Source: Ignavibacteriaceae bacterium
GTDB lineage: Bacteria > Bacteroidota > Ignavibacteria > Ignavibacteriales > Ignavibacteriaceae
DNA: 64,000 bases
Direction of reading: 5' to 3'
Assembly: GCA_013360295.1 (NCBI GenBank)
Contig: JABWCL010000017.1
Span: 22,623-86,622, forward strand
Below are positions 11,938 through 21,162 of the stretch, piece after piece. Under the pieces are notes generated by a model. The model saw only the letters and a list, made by a program, of their open reading frames with translations. It had not been told where the DNA came from and made no database searches. The position numbers were made by a program, and so were the translations under genes. Every line of letters begins with the position of its first letter. Within the stretch, counting starts at the first letter, position 1.

Positions 11938-12597
11938 ATGCCAGAGATCGAAATAAGCGAAAAGCTTACTGTGTTTTTAATATTTCTTCCGTTGTTTTTT
12001 CTTTCAATTGCTTTTCACGAATTCGCGCACGCGATTATGGCATATAAAAAAGGGGATCCGACGGCAAAGGATGAAGGAAGGCTCACGCTTAATCCGCTGA
12101 AGCATATTGATCTGTTTGGTTCCCTGGTAATGCCTCTTATCTCTTTCTCTTCCGGACTGGCACTGATCGGATGGGCAAAGCCTGTTCCGGTCAACCGCAG
12201 TTACTTCCGTGATCCAATAAAGGACGATATCGTCGTAACTTTCGCGGGGCCGTTCTCCAACCTCATACTTTGTTTCGTATTCGCGATGGTCTTTAGTTTT
12301 GCGTATAATCAGCCCTCGCTTAGCCAAAATACAATTCTGATAAGAATTCTTTTCCTGGCCATCTACCTGAACGCGTTCCTGTTCCTGTTTAACCTGCTGC
12401 CGATACCTCCTCTTGACGGCGCTCATCTCCTCTACGATTTTTTCCCAGGTGAGTTTACTGCCAGATACCTTAATCTCGGTTTGTACGGGTCAATCATACT
12501 TTTACTTTTTATTTACAGCCCGCTATGGCGCTACTTCTCTTACGCGCTTAATTTTATCATACAGTCCTTTTTATCTCTTACCGGAGCAAAATTATGA
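11938..12597 (+). CDS. Site-2-protease-type membrane metalloprotease (M50 family)
   Basis: The 219-residue protein belongs to the M50 family of site-2-protease-like intramembrane zinc proteases. The zinc motif HEFAH lies at residues 27-31 inside the first span, and the second zinc-ligand motif NLLPIPPLDGAH lies at about 147-158, with the aspartate intact. There are about five to six hydrophobic segments and no PDZ domain, which places it in the short YwhC/Rip-like group rather than RseP. The ATG is 3 nt after the recombinase stop, and the stop overlaps the next ATG (ATGA). Members of this short group cleave membrane anchors or signal peptide remnants, but the substrate here is unknown. Confidence 0.88.
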   Translation: MPEIEISEKLTVFLIFLPLFFLSIAFHEFAHAIMAYKKGDPTAKDEGRLTLNPLKHIDLFGSLVMPLISFSSGLALIGWAKPVPVNRSYFRDPIKDDIVVTFAGPFSNLILCFVFAMVFSFAYNQPSLSQNTILIRILFLAIYLNAFLFLFNLLPIPPLDGAHLLYDFFPGEFTARYLNLGLYGSIILLLFIYSPLWRYFSYALNFIIQSFLSLTGAKL

Positions 12598-13628
12598 GAC
12601 TATTCAGTGTATTCTTTATTGTTGTACTTTCCGTTTTCACCGGATGCGATCAACCGAAAAACGAGGCAGGGGGGGAACAGCAGGAATTATCCGATACATC
12701 ATATTCCTCGCCTGCGGGATCATTTTATTTTGTGGCTCAGTTTGAAGGGAAGAATGCTCTTTACTCTCACCCGCTTGAAGGTGGTGAAAATGAGATAATC
12801 TGGAGCAGCAGGACGGAATCAGTTGTTGAAGTATTATATTCACCCGATATGAGAAGGTTATATTTTATTACTTCCCCTGATTATGGTAAAAGAGGAGTCT
12901 TCTCCTATTTCAGTAAACTGAAACTTTATTTTATGGAAACTGCCGCGGATAAAAAAGTAACCCAGCTTGTTCAGCCGGGAGACTGCGTAAACTACCGGCT
13001 CTTCTTTGAAAATGAAGATATGCTTAAACTGGAAATAAATATGTTCGCGGATAACGAACATAAATCCGTGAAGCATACCGAATGGGTCTTTGATGCTGCC
13101 GGGAAAAATCTTGAAAAGAAGGATAATATTGTGGATATCACTGTGGAAGGATTCCCGCAGCTTGGGAAGCCTCCGATTGATTTTGTTTCCGCTGACGGCA
13201 AGTACTCGCTCGCGATTAACAAAGAAGAGATGGTCGTGGTTAAAGAGTTGAGCCAGCGTGGATACGATGAAATTATAAAAGCCGATAAACCCCTCAGCAG
13301 GATTGGATTCTCCGCGACAAACGACAAGGTTGTTTTTACAAAAGTAGATGTATCCCCCTCGAATGAAACACTATATGATGAATCGCCGCAGACTTCCGAA
13401 CTTATTGTGTATTCAATATTGAATAAAAAAATCGGGATGCACGTCAAGGGATCCGGACTTAAAAACTTCATTATTATGGGTGATATATTGATATATGACG
13501 ACGGTTTCGGGCCGAAATCTGAAATCGCTGTGATTAACCTTAAAACACTGAAAGAACTTAAACGCTTTAGCGTTAAAGGGGGCGCGGGTTTATTTAACAT
13601 TCCAACCATTCCAAATTACGAAGCATAG
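12594..13628 (+). CDS. Lipoprotein with TolB/WD40-like beta-propeller repeats
   Basis: The protein of 344 residues starts with a lipoprotein signal peptide (VVLSVFTGC; lipidated cysteine at residue 18). After a low-complexity linker come repeated strand patterns of about 40-45 residues: FYFVAQFEGKNALYSHPL, VEVLYSPDMRRLYFITSP and FSATNDKVVFTKVDVSPS. These resemble the propeller blades of TolB and prolyl-oligopeptidase N-domains. No enzymatic motif is seen. It overlaps the M50 gene by 4 nt, and its stop TAG shares a base with the GTG of the MsbA-type gene, so it is co-transcribed with envelope-export genes. A structural or sensor role at the outer or inner membrane is plausible, but the function is unknown. 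Confidence 0.72.
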   Translation: MRLFSVFFIVVLSVFTGCDQPKNEAGGEQQELSDTSYSSPAGSFYFVAQFEGKNALYSHPLEGGENEIIWSSRTESVVEVLYSPDMRRLYFITSPDYGKRGVFSYFSKLKLYFMETAADKKVTQLVQPGDCVNYRLFFENEDMLKLEINMFADNEHKSVKHTEWVFDAAGKNLEKKDNIVDITVEGFPQLGKPPIDFVSADGKYSLAINKEEMVVVKELSQRGYDEIIKADKPLSRIGFSATNDKVVFTKVDVSPSNETLYDESPQTSELIVYSILNKKIGMHVKGSGLKNFIIMGDILIYDDGFGPKSEIAVINLKTLKELKRFSVKGGAGLFNIPTIPNYEA

Positions 13629-15484
13629 TGAAGACCTATTTCAGAATATTAAGATACGCTAAAAAGTACTGGCATTACCTCGCCGTCTCAATGGCGTGCA
13701 CGATCCTTTACGCCGCGCTGAACGGCGCATCTGTTTACCTTTCTATTCCGCTGCTTGACACTCTTTTCCAGGAGAGCGCTCAAAGAACTGAACAGGCAGT
13801 AAAGCCGACACAAACGGATTCTATGCTGCCCTCCTGGCTGAAGGATATAAAGGATTCGGCCGCGCAGTCATTTAATAATTTTATTTTTACCAATGATAAA
13901 CTGGAATCGCTTTTCAGGATTTGTATCGTAATATTATTCGCTTTCCTCGCGAAGAACCTGGCAGGCTACGCGCAGGCATACTTCCTTACTTACGTTGAGC
14001 AAGGGATAATGAATGATCTCAGGAATGAAGCTTACAGGCACCTGCACAAACTTCCGATGAGTTACTTTAAAAATGAACGCGTGGGGAACCTGATATCCAG
14101 GATCATAAACGATGCTAATGTGGTTCAGACCAGTATTTCAGCAGCGTTCCTCAACGCTATCCGGGAACCATTGACAATAATTGTTTTCCTCGGGATTGCC
14201 ATAAGCATAAGCTGGCAGTTAACCTTGCTCGCGCTGATCATACTGCCGTTTTCAATGCTCATTATCTCGTGGATCGGGCTTAAACTGCGCCGGCACAGCG
14301 GTATGATACAGGAGAAAATGGCGGATATTACAAGTATCATCCAGGAGACCATATCGGGGGTTAAAATTGTAAAAGCATTCGGAATGGAAGAATACGAAAA
14401 TGAGAAGTTCGGAAACCAGACAAGGCGTTTTTTCCGGATGATGCTCCGCCTTACGAGGACGAGAAATCTTTCTTCGCCGCTTACCGAGTTCCTGAGTATC
14501 TGCGTAGGGGTTGTAATTATTTATTACGGCGGTAAACTCGTTTTGATTGATCATTCTCTGAAGGCGAGCGAGTTTATGGGTTTCCTCTTCGCGATCTTCC
14601 AGATGATGCCTCCGATCAAGGAACTTAGCAGCGTAAACAACAGGATACAGGAATCCTCGGCGGCAGGAGACAGGATCTTCGAGATCATTGATACTGAGCC
14701 TTTGATACGCAACATCCCCGGCGCTGTTGAAGTATCAGGTTTGAAAGATGAGATTACATTTGATAACATTTCATTCCATTATGACGACAGCCCAGAACTT
14801 GTTCTTAATAATGTGGACTTCAAAGTTAAAAAGGGGGAGATAATCGCGCTCGTTGGTCCCAGCGGCGGCGGTAAGTCTACCCTGGTGGATCTTATTCCAC
14901 GCTTCTTTGATCCCTCTTCCGGAAAAATAATGATTGACGGAGTTGACATCAAGACCATTTCAATTGAAAGTCTTAGGAAACTAATGGGGATAGTGACCCA
15001 GGAAACTATTCTCTTTAATGAATCAATCAGGAAGAATATTGCTTACGGATTAGGTGAACATCCGATGGATGAAATTCAGAAAGCAGCGAAACTCGCGAAC
15101 GCGCATAATTTTATAATGGAACTTCCCGAAGGATATGATACGATAATCGGCGAAAGAGGCTTGAAGATATCGGGCGGTCAGAGGCAAAGAATCTCAATCG
15201 CGCGCGCGCTTCTGAAGAACCCGCAGATAATGATATTCGATGAAGCAACATCAGCCCTGGATAATGAATCTGAACAGCTGGTACAGGAAGCCATAGACAG
15301 AATGATGATCAACAGAACAACTTTTGTCATCGCGCACCGTTTAAGTACAATCAAAAATGCAACACGTATTATTGTCATTGACCGGGGGCGGATTGTTCAG
15401 TTGGGCGCTCACGATGAACTGATAGCAGATGAATCCGGGATATATAAGCGGTTATATGAAATGCAGTTCAGGGATCATTTATGA
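13628..15484 (+). CDS. msbA: MsbA-type lipid/polysaccharide ABC exporter
   Basis: This is a 618-residue half-size ABC exporter: about six membrane spans (residues 18-320) fused to an ATPase domain. The ATPase has Walker A GPSGGGKST (about 409-417), Q-loop VTQETILFNES, signature SGGQRQR (about 515-521), Walker B MIFDEATSALD and the H-loop AHRLST. MsbA flips lipid A-core or other lipids across the inner membrane. The gene immediately precedes an O-antigen-ligase-like gene that it overlaps by 4 nt, and lipid A genes lie in the same window, which supports a lipid A/glycolipid role. A loop of about 45 residues after the first span (near 45-90) is longer than in E. coli MsbA. The start is GTG 13628. 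Closely related drug exporters cannot be excluded. Confidence 0.85.
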   Translation: MKTYFRILRYAKKYWHYLAVSMACTILYAALNGASVYLSIPLLDTLFQESAQRTEQAVKPTQTDSMLPSWLKDIKDSAAQSFNNFIFTNDKLESLFRICIVILFAFLAKNLAGYAQAYFLTYVEQGIMNDLRNEAYRHLHKLPMSYFKNERVGNLISRIINDANVVQTSISAAFLNAIREPLTIIVFLGIAISISWQLTLLALIILPFSMLIISWIGLKLRRHSGMIQEKMADITSIIQETISGVKIVKAFGMEEYENEKFGNQTRRFFRMMLRLTRTRNLSSPLTEFLSICVGVVIIYYGGKLVLIDHSLKASEFMGFLFAIFQMMPPIKELSSVNNRIQESSAAGDRIFEIIDTEPLIRNIPGAVEVSGLKDEITFDNISFHYDDSPELVLNNVDFKVKKGEIIALVGPSGGGKSTLVDLIPRFFDPSSGKIMIDGVDIKTISIESLRKLMGIVTQETILFNESIRKNIAYGLGEHPMDEIQKAAKLANAHNFIMELPEGYDTIIGERGLKISGGQRQRISIARALLKNPQIMIFDEATSALDNESEQLVQEAIDRMMINRTTFVIAHRLSTIKNATRIIVIDRGRIVQLGAHDELIADESGIYKRLYEMQFRDHL

Positions 15485-17532
15485 CAGGAACCTTCGGCAA
15501 AAATGAGCCGTGGCAGGATAAAACAATATATATTCTTTTTATTCTTTTCCTTTTAACCCTGACCAACTCGATCTTCCTTAATCAGCTTGGTTACTATGGC
15601 GCGCTTGTTTTCCTGATAAGTAAATATTTTTCTAAAAAAGAGAAAGTGTTTTCCGCGTCCGGACTTGAGATCGCTTTACTCCTTTATGTTTTGGTTCTTA
15701 TAGTATCCTCCTTTCTTTCAGTGAATCCTGCCCAGTCCTGGCATAATTTACTTAAACGTATATTGCTCATACCGGTGATCTACACTACTCTTGCTGTAGT
15801 GAAAAATGAAGTCAGGCTAAGGCATACAGTTTTTATTTTCCTCTCCGCCGCCATAGTGGTGGTGCTCATCTACCTCTATCATTCTTACGAATATTTCCTG
15901 CAAAATCTGTATCATATTCAGGAGTCGGGGCCATCTCTGTTCCAGTACCCGATAACAGCAAGCGAGCTGATGAGCGTTATCCTTATTTTCTGCTTTACGT
16001 TATCCTTTGATAAAGAGCTTAATTTTAAGTGGAGAGCCGCGTCTTTCGCGGGATTTATCCTTTCGTCCGCGGCGCTGCTTGCAACCTATAAGCGTACAGG
16101 CTGGCTGGCTGCCCTCGCAGGCATTGTCGTTGTTCTTGTTATGAAAAAGCAGTGGAAACTTCTGGGTGCGGGAGTTGTAGTGCTTGCTGTCGTCGCGTTC
16201 CTTGAAAAAAATTACAGCGACATTCAGGCTTACTCACTGGCTTCGCCGGAGACGGTAGCCGCAGTTGAACCAACTGCGGGGAGAGCCAGTAAGGCGGTAA
16301 GTATAGGGAGCAAACAAATAATTGCGGACTATGAAGCCGGGCTTATTGTCAGGGATCAGAACGAACGGAGAGTACTGGATCTTGGGTCTGCCGTGGTTGA
16401 CGTTATTCCGGTTTCGGATTCTTTGGTGCTGGCATATCTTTTAGACTCACGTTTTATCGTAGCAAACCCGTTTTCCGGAGGAAGGGCTGAGTATCTGGAT
16501 TTCACTTCTCCCGGATTTACATATCATTACTCGGTTAACGGGAACATTGTTTACACAATTGATAAAGAAAGTTTTCTTACCCGTTTCACGGTAAATGAAG
16601 ATAAAATTGATTCTGTTTCGTTCCCGGATATAAAAAACTATCATAGAGTATTTACTGCAGGAGAGAGAGCAATTTTATACTCCTCAACTGAAGGAGTGCA
16701 CATATTCAGAACCGGCATTGACGGCGGATTGAAAAAGACGGCTGAATTTAAGGAGATCAAGTTTCAGCCGGTCGGAGTTTTTAAGAACTCAATATTGTTT
16801 AATGATAACTCATCACTTCGGATTTATTCTTTAACAGGGGACAGTCTTTACTCCGCGGGCTATTTCCGTAATGTTACAGCACCAATGCAGATGGATACTG
16901 CGGCAGGCGCTGCCTGGGTGTGGAATTCTTCCGGGGATCTATGGCGTATCACTGCGGACAGCAGCGGTGTGTACAGTGCTGGTTCAGTTGCCTCTTTCGG
17001 TTTTCTGATAAGGGACATTGATATTAAGGGTGATTCGTTATATGTTCTGAAATATAAGCGCGGCAGGATATCGAGTTTTTATGACAAATATAATTTATCC
17101 AATCTGTCGCGTTTAGCGTTCTGGACAGCCGGCTGGAAAATGTTCCTCGATCATCCTTTCTTTGGAGTAGGTGATATTGATCTTAGGGATTTATATACAA
17201 AGTACAAACGCCCGTATGACAAAGAGATACAAGGGCATATGCACAATAATTTTGTCCATATTCTCGCGACACTTGGCGGAGTTGGTTTGGCCGCTTTCCT
17301 GTTCCTGTTATTCAGGACGGGAATGGTATTGTACAAAAACGCGGCCGTGTACAAACCGGGAAGTTTATCCAACAGCGTGGCGATAGCGGCGTTTGCTTCA
17401 TTCGCGGCTTTTCTCGCCGCGGGACTGACAGAGTGGAATTTCGGCGATCACGAGATAATTACAATGATATGGTTTGTTACGGGACTATCAATTGCCTCCC
17501 GAAGGAACATGTCTGAGGCTAATGCCCCTTAA
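15481..17532 (+). CDS. O-antigen-ligase/polymerase-like membrane protein with a large inserted beta-rich domain
   Basis: The 683-residue protein has the O-antigen ligase (Wzy_C/WaaL) topology: about ten spans (residues 15-238), a large extracytoplasmic loop, and about three C-terminal spans. Family motifs flank the loop: TYKRTGWLAALAGIVVV (about 202-218), and NLSRLAFWTAGWKMFLDHPFFGVG (about 538-561) corresponding to the 's.R...W..a..m...~P..G.G' signature. Between them sits an insert of roughly 265 residues (about 268-532) that looks like a beta-propeller: repeated strand units such as SKQIIADYEAGLIVRD, NGNIVYTIDKES and RAILYSSTEGVHIFR. Function by family: transfer of a polyprenyl-linked glycan to lipid A-core, or glycan polymerisation. 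Start ATG overlaps msbA by 4 nt; its 3' end overlaps the convergent WcaJ-like gene by 14 nt. Confidence 0.78.
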   Translation: MTGTFGKNEPWQDKTIYILFILFLLTLTNSIFLNQLGYYGALVFLISKYFSKKEKVFSASGLEIALLLYVLVLIVSSFLSVNPAQSWHNLLKRILLIPVIYTTLAVVKNEVRLRHTVFIFLSAAIVVVLIYLYHSYEYFLQNLYHIQESGPSLFQYPITASELMSVILIFCFTLSFDKELNFKWRAASFAGFILSSAALLATYKRTGWLAALAGIVVVLVMKKQWKLLGAGVVVLAVVAFLEKNYSDIQAYSLASPETVAAVEPTAGRASKAVSIGSKQIIADYEAGLIVRDQNERRVLDLGSAVVDVIPVSDSLVLAYLLDSRFIVANPFSGGRAEYLDFTSPGFTYHYSVNGNIVYTIDKESFLTRFTVNEDKIDSVSFPDIKNYHRVFTAGERAILYSSTEGVHIFRTGIDGGLKKTAEFKEIKFQPVGVFKNSILFNDNSSLRIYSLTGDSLYSAGYFRNVTAPMQMDTAAGAAWVWNSSGDLWRITADSSGVYSAGSVASFGFLIRDIDIKGDSLYVLKYKRGRISSFYDKYNLSNLSRLAFWTAGWKMFLDHPFFGVGDIDLRDLYTKYKRPYDKEIQGHMHNNFVHILATLGGVGLAAFLFLLFRTGMVLYKNAAVYKPGSLSNSVAIAAFASFAAFLAAGLTEWNFGDHEIITMIWFVTGLSIASRRNMSEANAP

Positions 17533-18919
17533 CATCGCCTCTTAATATGCGCCAGAAAGTCATAAAGATTATCTGAATATCCAGGAGGAACGTCCAGTTC
17601 TCGACGTACCATAAGTCGAAGTTAAACCTTTGCTGTATTCTTTTTTTGTTTTCTTCTTCATCTGGAACATCCCCGCGTAAACCGTGAACCTGCGCCCATC
17701 CGGTTATACCCGGTTTAACGAAGTTTCTCAGGCGAAGTTCCTCAATAAATTCCTTATACAATTCATCATATGCAATTGCGTGCGGCCGCGGCCCGACAAT
17801 GGACATATCTCCTATCAGCACATTGATCAACTGGGGCAGTTCGTCCATGTTAGTCTTTCTGAGAATTGATCCAAGCCTGGTGATCCGTGGGTCTCCCGGG
17901 ACAGTCGGTATGAATTTTTTATCGTGGTTTTGAGGCGTCATTGTCCGGAACTTGTAACAATTAAACGGCTTGTGTTCCTTCCCGACTCTCTTCTGAATAA
18001 AGAAAACAGGTCCGCCGCTGAATAGTTTCTGCAGTATTGCAATAAGAGGGAACAGCCAGCTGCAAATTAAAACGAGTCCTAAGAGGCTTACTACAAGGTC
18101 AAAGGTACGCTTAATTAACTGCCAGTGTATGCTCTCAAGAGGCTCATTCCTCACTGTGATTATAGGGAAGTCCCCGATCATACTGATGCGGTACTTTTTC
18201 GCGAGGAACTTGAACATATCAGGGATGATGTGGATTCTCACACCCGCGATATTACAAACCCTGACAACCCTGTCAATAACATCTATTGCCGTATTCGGGA
18301 GGGCGACTATTACCTCGTGGATCTCATTCTTATTCAGGATCCCCTGAAGCTCCGAGACTTTACCAAGGTGCAATCCATTATCAGTGACTGATGGGCTGTC
18401 ATCAACGAAGCCGATGAAATTATAAACTAACGAAGGATTCGAGGTTATCGTTTCACTGAAATCTTTGCCGACTTTGCCCGCGCCGATTATTGCCAGATTC
18501 CTGAAGTATTTATTCTTTTCCCTTAGCGAGATCAGGATGCGATTGTAAACAACGAATCTTATAAAAAGCGTGACAGGAAATAATAAAGTAAATGCGAGTA
18601 TAAAATTCCTGGTATAGAGATCCTCTTTAACGAAGAAAATAAAAAGTATAATACCTAACGAAGAAAGAACTGATAGTTTTATAATCTGAATAAACTGAAA
18701 TGCCGCGTTCCTGGGATGGAAATCATCATAATAATTTATCGCGTTTGATGATAAGTACCACAAAACATTGAGGATTAAAAGTAGCAGGAACATATATGCC
18801 CTGGTAAAGAGAAGTTCCGGCGGCTGCGCGTAGAACGCGGAGACGATAAAAGCAATGTTCAGCAGAAAAAGATCTGCGATCAGCCGGAAGATATAGAACG
18901 AACGTTGTTTGCCAAGCAT
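17519..18919 (-). CDS. Polyprenyl-phosphate sugar-1-phosphate transferase (WcaJ/WbaP-like, initiating enzyme)
   Basis: This 466-residue protein is an exopolysaccharide/O-antigen initiating enzyme. It transfers a sugar-1-phosphate from a nucleotide sugar to undecaprenyl phosphate on the inner membrane. It has four N-terminal spans (about 8-120), a CoA-binding-like Rossmann domain (RNLAIIGAGKVGKDF, about 145-265) and the C-terminal bacterial sugar transferase domain (about 268-460). The last contains KRTFDLVVSLLGLV, the basic YKFRTM motif, RKTNMDELPQLINVL and GDMSIVGPRP, all intact. The ATG at 18919 is 2 nt from the stop of the upstream glycosyltransferase. It is the last gene of the operon running down from 25095. 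The sugar (glucose or galactose most commonly) is not determined. Confidence 0.92.
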   Translation of the reverse strand: MLGKQRSFYIFRLIADLFLLNIAFIVSAFYAQPPELLFTRAYMFLLLLILNVLWYLSSNAINYYDDFHPRNAAFQFIQIIKLSVLSSLGIILFIFFVKEDLYTRNFILAFTLLFPVTLFIRFVVYNRILISLREKNKYFRNLAIIGAGKVGKDFSETITSNPSLVYNFIGFVDDSPSVTDNGLHLGKVSELQGILNKNEIHEVIVALPNTAIDVIDRVVRVCNIAGVRIHIIPDMFKFLAKKYRISMIGDFPIITVRNEPLESIHWQLIKRTFDLVVSLLGLVLICSWLFPLIAILQKLFSGGPVFFIQKRVGKEHKPFNCYKFRTMTPQNHDKKFIPTVPGDPRITRLGSILRKTNMDELPQLINVLIGDMSIVGPRPHAIAYDELYKEFIEELRLRNFVKPGITGWAQVHGLRGDVPDEEENKKRIQQRFNFDLWYVENWTFLLDIQIIFMTFWRILRGDVKGH

Positions 18920-18921
18920 TT

Positions 18922-20049
18922 CTATCTACTCATATTAAAGAACTGTTCACACTTGTTCCGGACAAAATTATTTATCTCCTCCTCAAACCTGCTCCTTGAA
19001 AACTTTTCCGCGTATTCTCTTAATTGTCCCGGTTGAAACTTGTTTTCGTTTTTCTCATAACGGGTGACAGCTTCACAGATTGAGTCCGGGGTCTGCTCAT
19101 TAAAATGAATACCATTCACTCCGTCAATTACGGATTCCGACGCGCCGCCTCTGTTGAAAGCAATAACAGGCCGTCCGGCTGCCATAGACTCTATCACCAT
19201 AATTCCAAAATCCTCCTCCGCGGCGAAGACAAAAGCTTTGCATTTGCTCATCAGTTCACTGAGTTCGCCGAAGGGCCGGTAACCAAGCACCTCAATATTG
19301 CGTGAAGCTTTTGATTTTACTTTCTCCATCTCCGGCCCGTCGCCGAGGACAAGCAACCTTTTATCAGGCATCTTCGCGAAAGCTTCAACCACAAGGTCAA
19401 CTTTTTTATATGGTACAAGGCGTGAGGCAGTCAAATAAAAATCTTCAGTCTTGTTTGACGGTTTGAATTTGAATGTATCCACGGGCGGATAAATCACCTC
19501 CGCCTCACGGTTGTAGGTTTTTTTAATTCTTCTCGCGGTGTATTTCGAGTTCGCGATAAAATGGTCAACGCGCAGGGAGGTTGTGAAATCCCAAATCCTC
19601 AGGCGGTGAAGTATATACCTTGCGATCAGCCCCTTTATCCCTTTATCAAGGCGGGATTCTTTTATATACTGATGATAAAGATCCCACGCGTACCGCATCG
19701 GCGCGTGGCAATAACAGACGTGGAGCTGATTCGCCCTTGTGAGCACTCCCTTTGCGACCGCGTGAGAGCTTGAGAATACGAGGTCATAGGATGACATATC
19801 CAGTTGCTCAATCGCGAACGGCATAAGAGGCAGGTATGTCCTGAAATGTTTCTCGGAGAACGGCAGGTTCTGTATGAAAGTTGTAGTGATCGGTTTTCCG
19901 GCTACATACTCATTCCTTCGTTCTTCATCAAAAAAATCTACAACGCCGAAGACATCAATATCTTTCCAGATATTGACAAAAGAGCGGACACAGTTTTCCG
20001 ATCCCGCCGGCGTTTCAAACCACTCGTGTACGAGCGCTTTCTTTATCAA
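18922..20049 (-). CDS. GT4-family glycosyltransferase (WbaZ/mannosyltransferase-like)
   Basis: The 375-residue protein has a complete GT-B fold of family GT4. The N-terminal half begins KALVHEWFETPAGSENCV, which is close to the WbaZ-type group used in O-antigen and exopolysaccharide assembly. The C-terminal half has the nucleotide-sugar site: SRLVPYKKVDLVVEAF, then EDFGIMVIESMAAGRPVIAF, with the E(x7)E motif intact. It acts on the cytoplasmic face of the inner membrane, adding a sugar to a lipid-linked glycan. The start must be the TTG immediately after the upstream stop; no ATG or GTG is available nearby. Donor sugar unknown; GDP-mannose is common in this subgroup. Confidence 0.88.
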   Translation of the reverse strand: MIKKALVHEWFETPAGSENCVRSFVNIWKDIDVFGVVDFFDEERRNEYVAGKPITTTFIQNLPFSEKHFRTYLPLMPFAIEQLDMSSYDLVFSSSHAVAKGVLTRANQLHVCYCHAPMRYAWDLYHQYIKESRLDKGIKGLIARYILHRLRIWDFTTSLRVDHFIANSKYTARRIKKTYNREAEVIYPPVDTFKFKPSNKTEDFYLTASRLVPYKKVDLVVEAFAKMPDKRLLVLGDGPEMEKVKSKASRNIEVLGYRPFGELSELMSKCKAFVFAAEEDFGIMVIESMAAGRPVIAFNRGGASESVIDGVNGIHFNEQTPDSICEAVTRYEKNENKFQPGQLREYAEKFSRSRFEEEINNFVRNKCEQFFNMSR

Positions 20050-21162
20050 TTAATTATCCAAAATTTTGTTATATAAATTTAAATTGTTTGCAGCAGTTCT
20101 TTCAAAGCTGAAATTCTGTCTGCAATGTGCTGATGCTGCCTCAGAGAAATTTTTCCACGATGCAGGGTCATCAGCGAGCCTCAACAATAATTCTGCTGCC
20201 GCTTCCGGATCATCCGGATTAAAGAGGTATCCCGTCCTGCCGTGCAGAACCACATCCCGGTTACCCGTAACATCGGTTGCTATTACAGGAACACCGTAAC
20301 TCATCGCCTCAAGTACCGAAAGCGGCATTCCCTCCCACCGCGAAGTGGAGAGATAACAAAATGCGTTAAGGTAATAACTGCTTACATCATCAGTAAAACC
20401 GGCGAATGTGACATACTTCGCTAATCCCGTTTCCGCCACTTTTGTTTCTGTTTGTTTCCTCCCCTCGCCGTCTCCGACAAAAACAAAATTAAATCTCCCG
20501 GCTTTCTCTTTCCTGTTTAAACGGTCAATAATATCTAACATCAGTTCCGGATTTTTTGCATAGTCAAATCTTGTAACGGTGATGACATTCAGCCGTCCCG
20601 CAAAATCCGGAGAAGCAAAGTGTTCAGTCCCTGTGTTTACTCCGTTCTGTATCACAGTAATTTTACTTTCGGGAGCGATGCCGTTTTTCATCAGGGCTTC
20701 CTTTTCACTCTCAGAAACGGCTATCAACCCGCCGCTAAGTAATGAAAAGACTTTCTCAAGCATCAGATAAAAAAGTTTACTCATTTTACCGTACTCTCCT
20801 GTATGCAAACCGTGAAATGTATGCAGGCATTTTATGCTGCTAATCAATGAAGCAGGCCTTGAGTAAACTCCCGCGCCCTTCCCGTGCGAGTGGAGCAGTG
20901 TTATTTTATTATGTTTAGCAAATTTAATCAGTTTTAAGAAGCTGTTTAAATCAAATTTTCGGTGCGGAATTTTTATCATTCTTTCACTTTCAATGATATC
21001 CCTGTATTTATTCCAGTAAGGGATATCTTCCGGGCAGGCGCAAAAAAAATCAACTTTGCCGTTAAGCGACGCGATGAGCCTGTAAACGTATTCCGGTCCG
21101 CCGCCATAGTCCGCGCGGGAAGTAATCAGGAGTACACGGGGTTTATTTTCGGCACGGTTCAT
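20050..21162 (-). CDS. GT4-family glycosyltransferase
   Basis: This is a complete GT-B/GT4 enzyme of 370 residues. The N-terminal half has a glycine-rich acceptor loop (ADYGGGPEYVYRLI) and the HSHGKGAGVYSR motif. The C-terminal half has a TVTRFDYAKNPELMLDII strand, SRWEGMPLSVLEAMSYGVPVIAT with the catalytic-site glutamates, and a final helix. I use the ATG at 21162, which overlaps the TGA of the upstream GT2 gene (ATGA), rather than the in-frame GTG at 21174 that lies 12 nt deeper inside that gene. It probably adds one sugar of the repeat unit built by this operon. Substrate not readable from sequence. Confidence 0.87.
   Translation of the reverse strand: MNRAENKPRVLLITSRADYGGGPEYVYRLIASLNGKVDFFCACPEDIPYWNKYRDIIESERMIKIPHRKFDLNSFLKLIKFAKHNKITLLHSHGKGAGVYSRPASLISSIKCLHTFHGLHTGEYGKMSKLFYLMLEKVFSLLSGGLIAVSESEKEALMKNGIAPESKITVIQNGVNTGTEHFASPDFAGRLNVITVTRFDYAKNPELMLDIIDRLNRKEKAGRFNFVFVGDGEGRKQTETKVAETGLAKYVTFAGFTDDVSSYYLNAFCYLSTSRWEGMPLSVLEAMSYGVPVIATDVTGNRDVVLHGRTGYLFNPDDPEAAAELLLRLADDPASWKNFSEAASAHCRQNFSFERTAANNLNLYNKILDN

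Noticed and set aside
12004..12426. 140-codon open frame on the - strand inside the M50 protease gene
   Set aside because: It lies wholly antisense to a gene with intact zinc motifs and has no plausible domain.
12992..13609. 205-codon frame on the - strand, Ser/Thr-rich
   Set aside because: It is antisense to the lipoprotein gene. Its composition is what the reverse strand of Lys/Glu/Asp-rich coding DNA gives.
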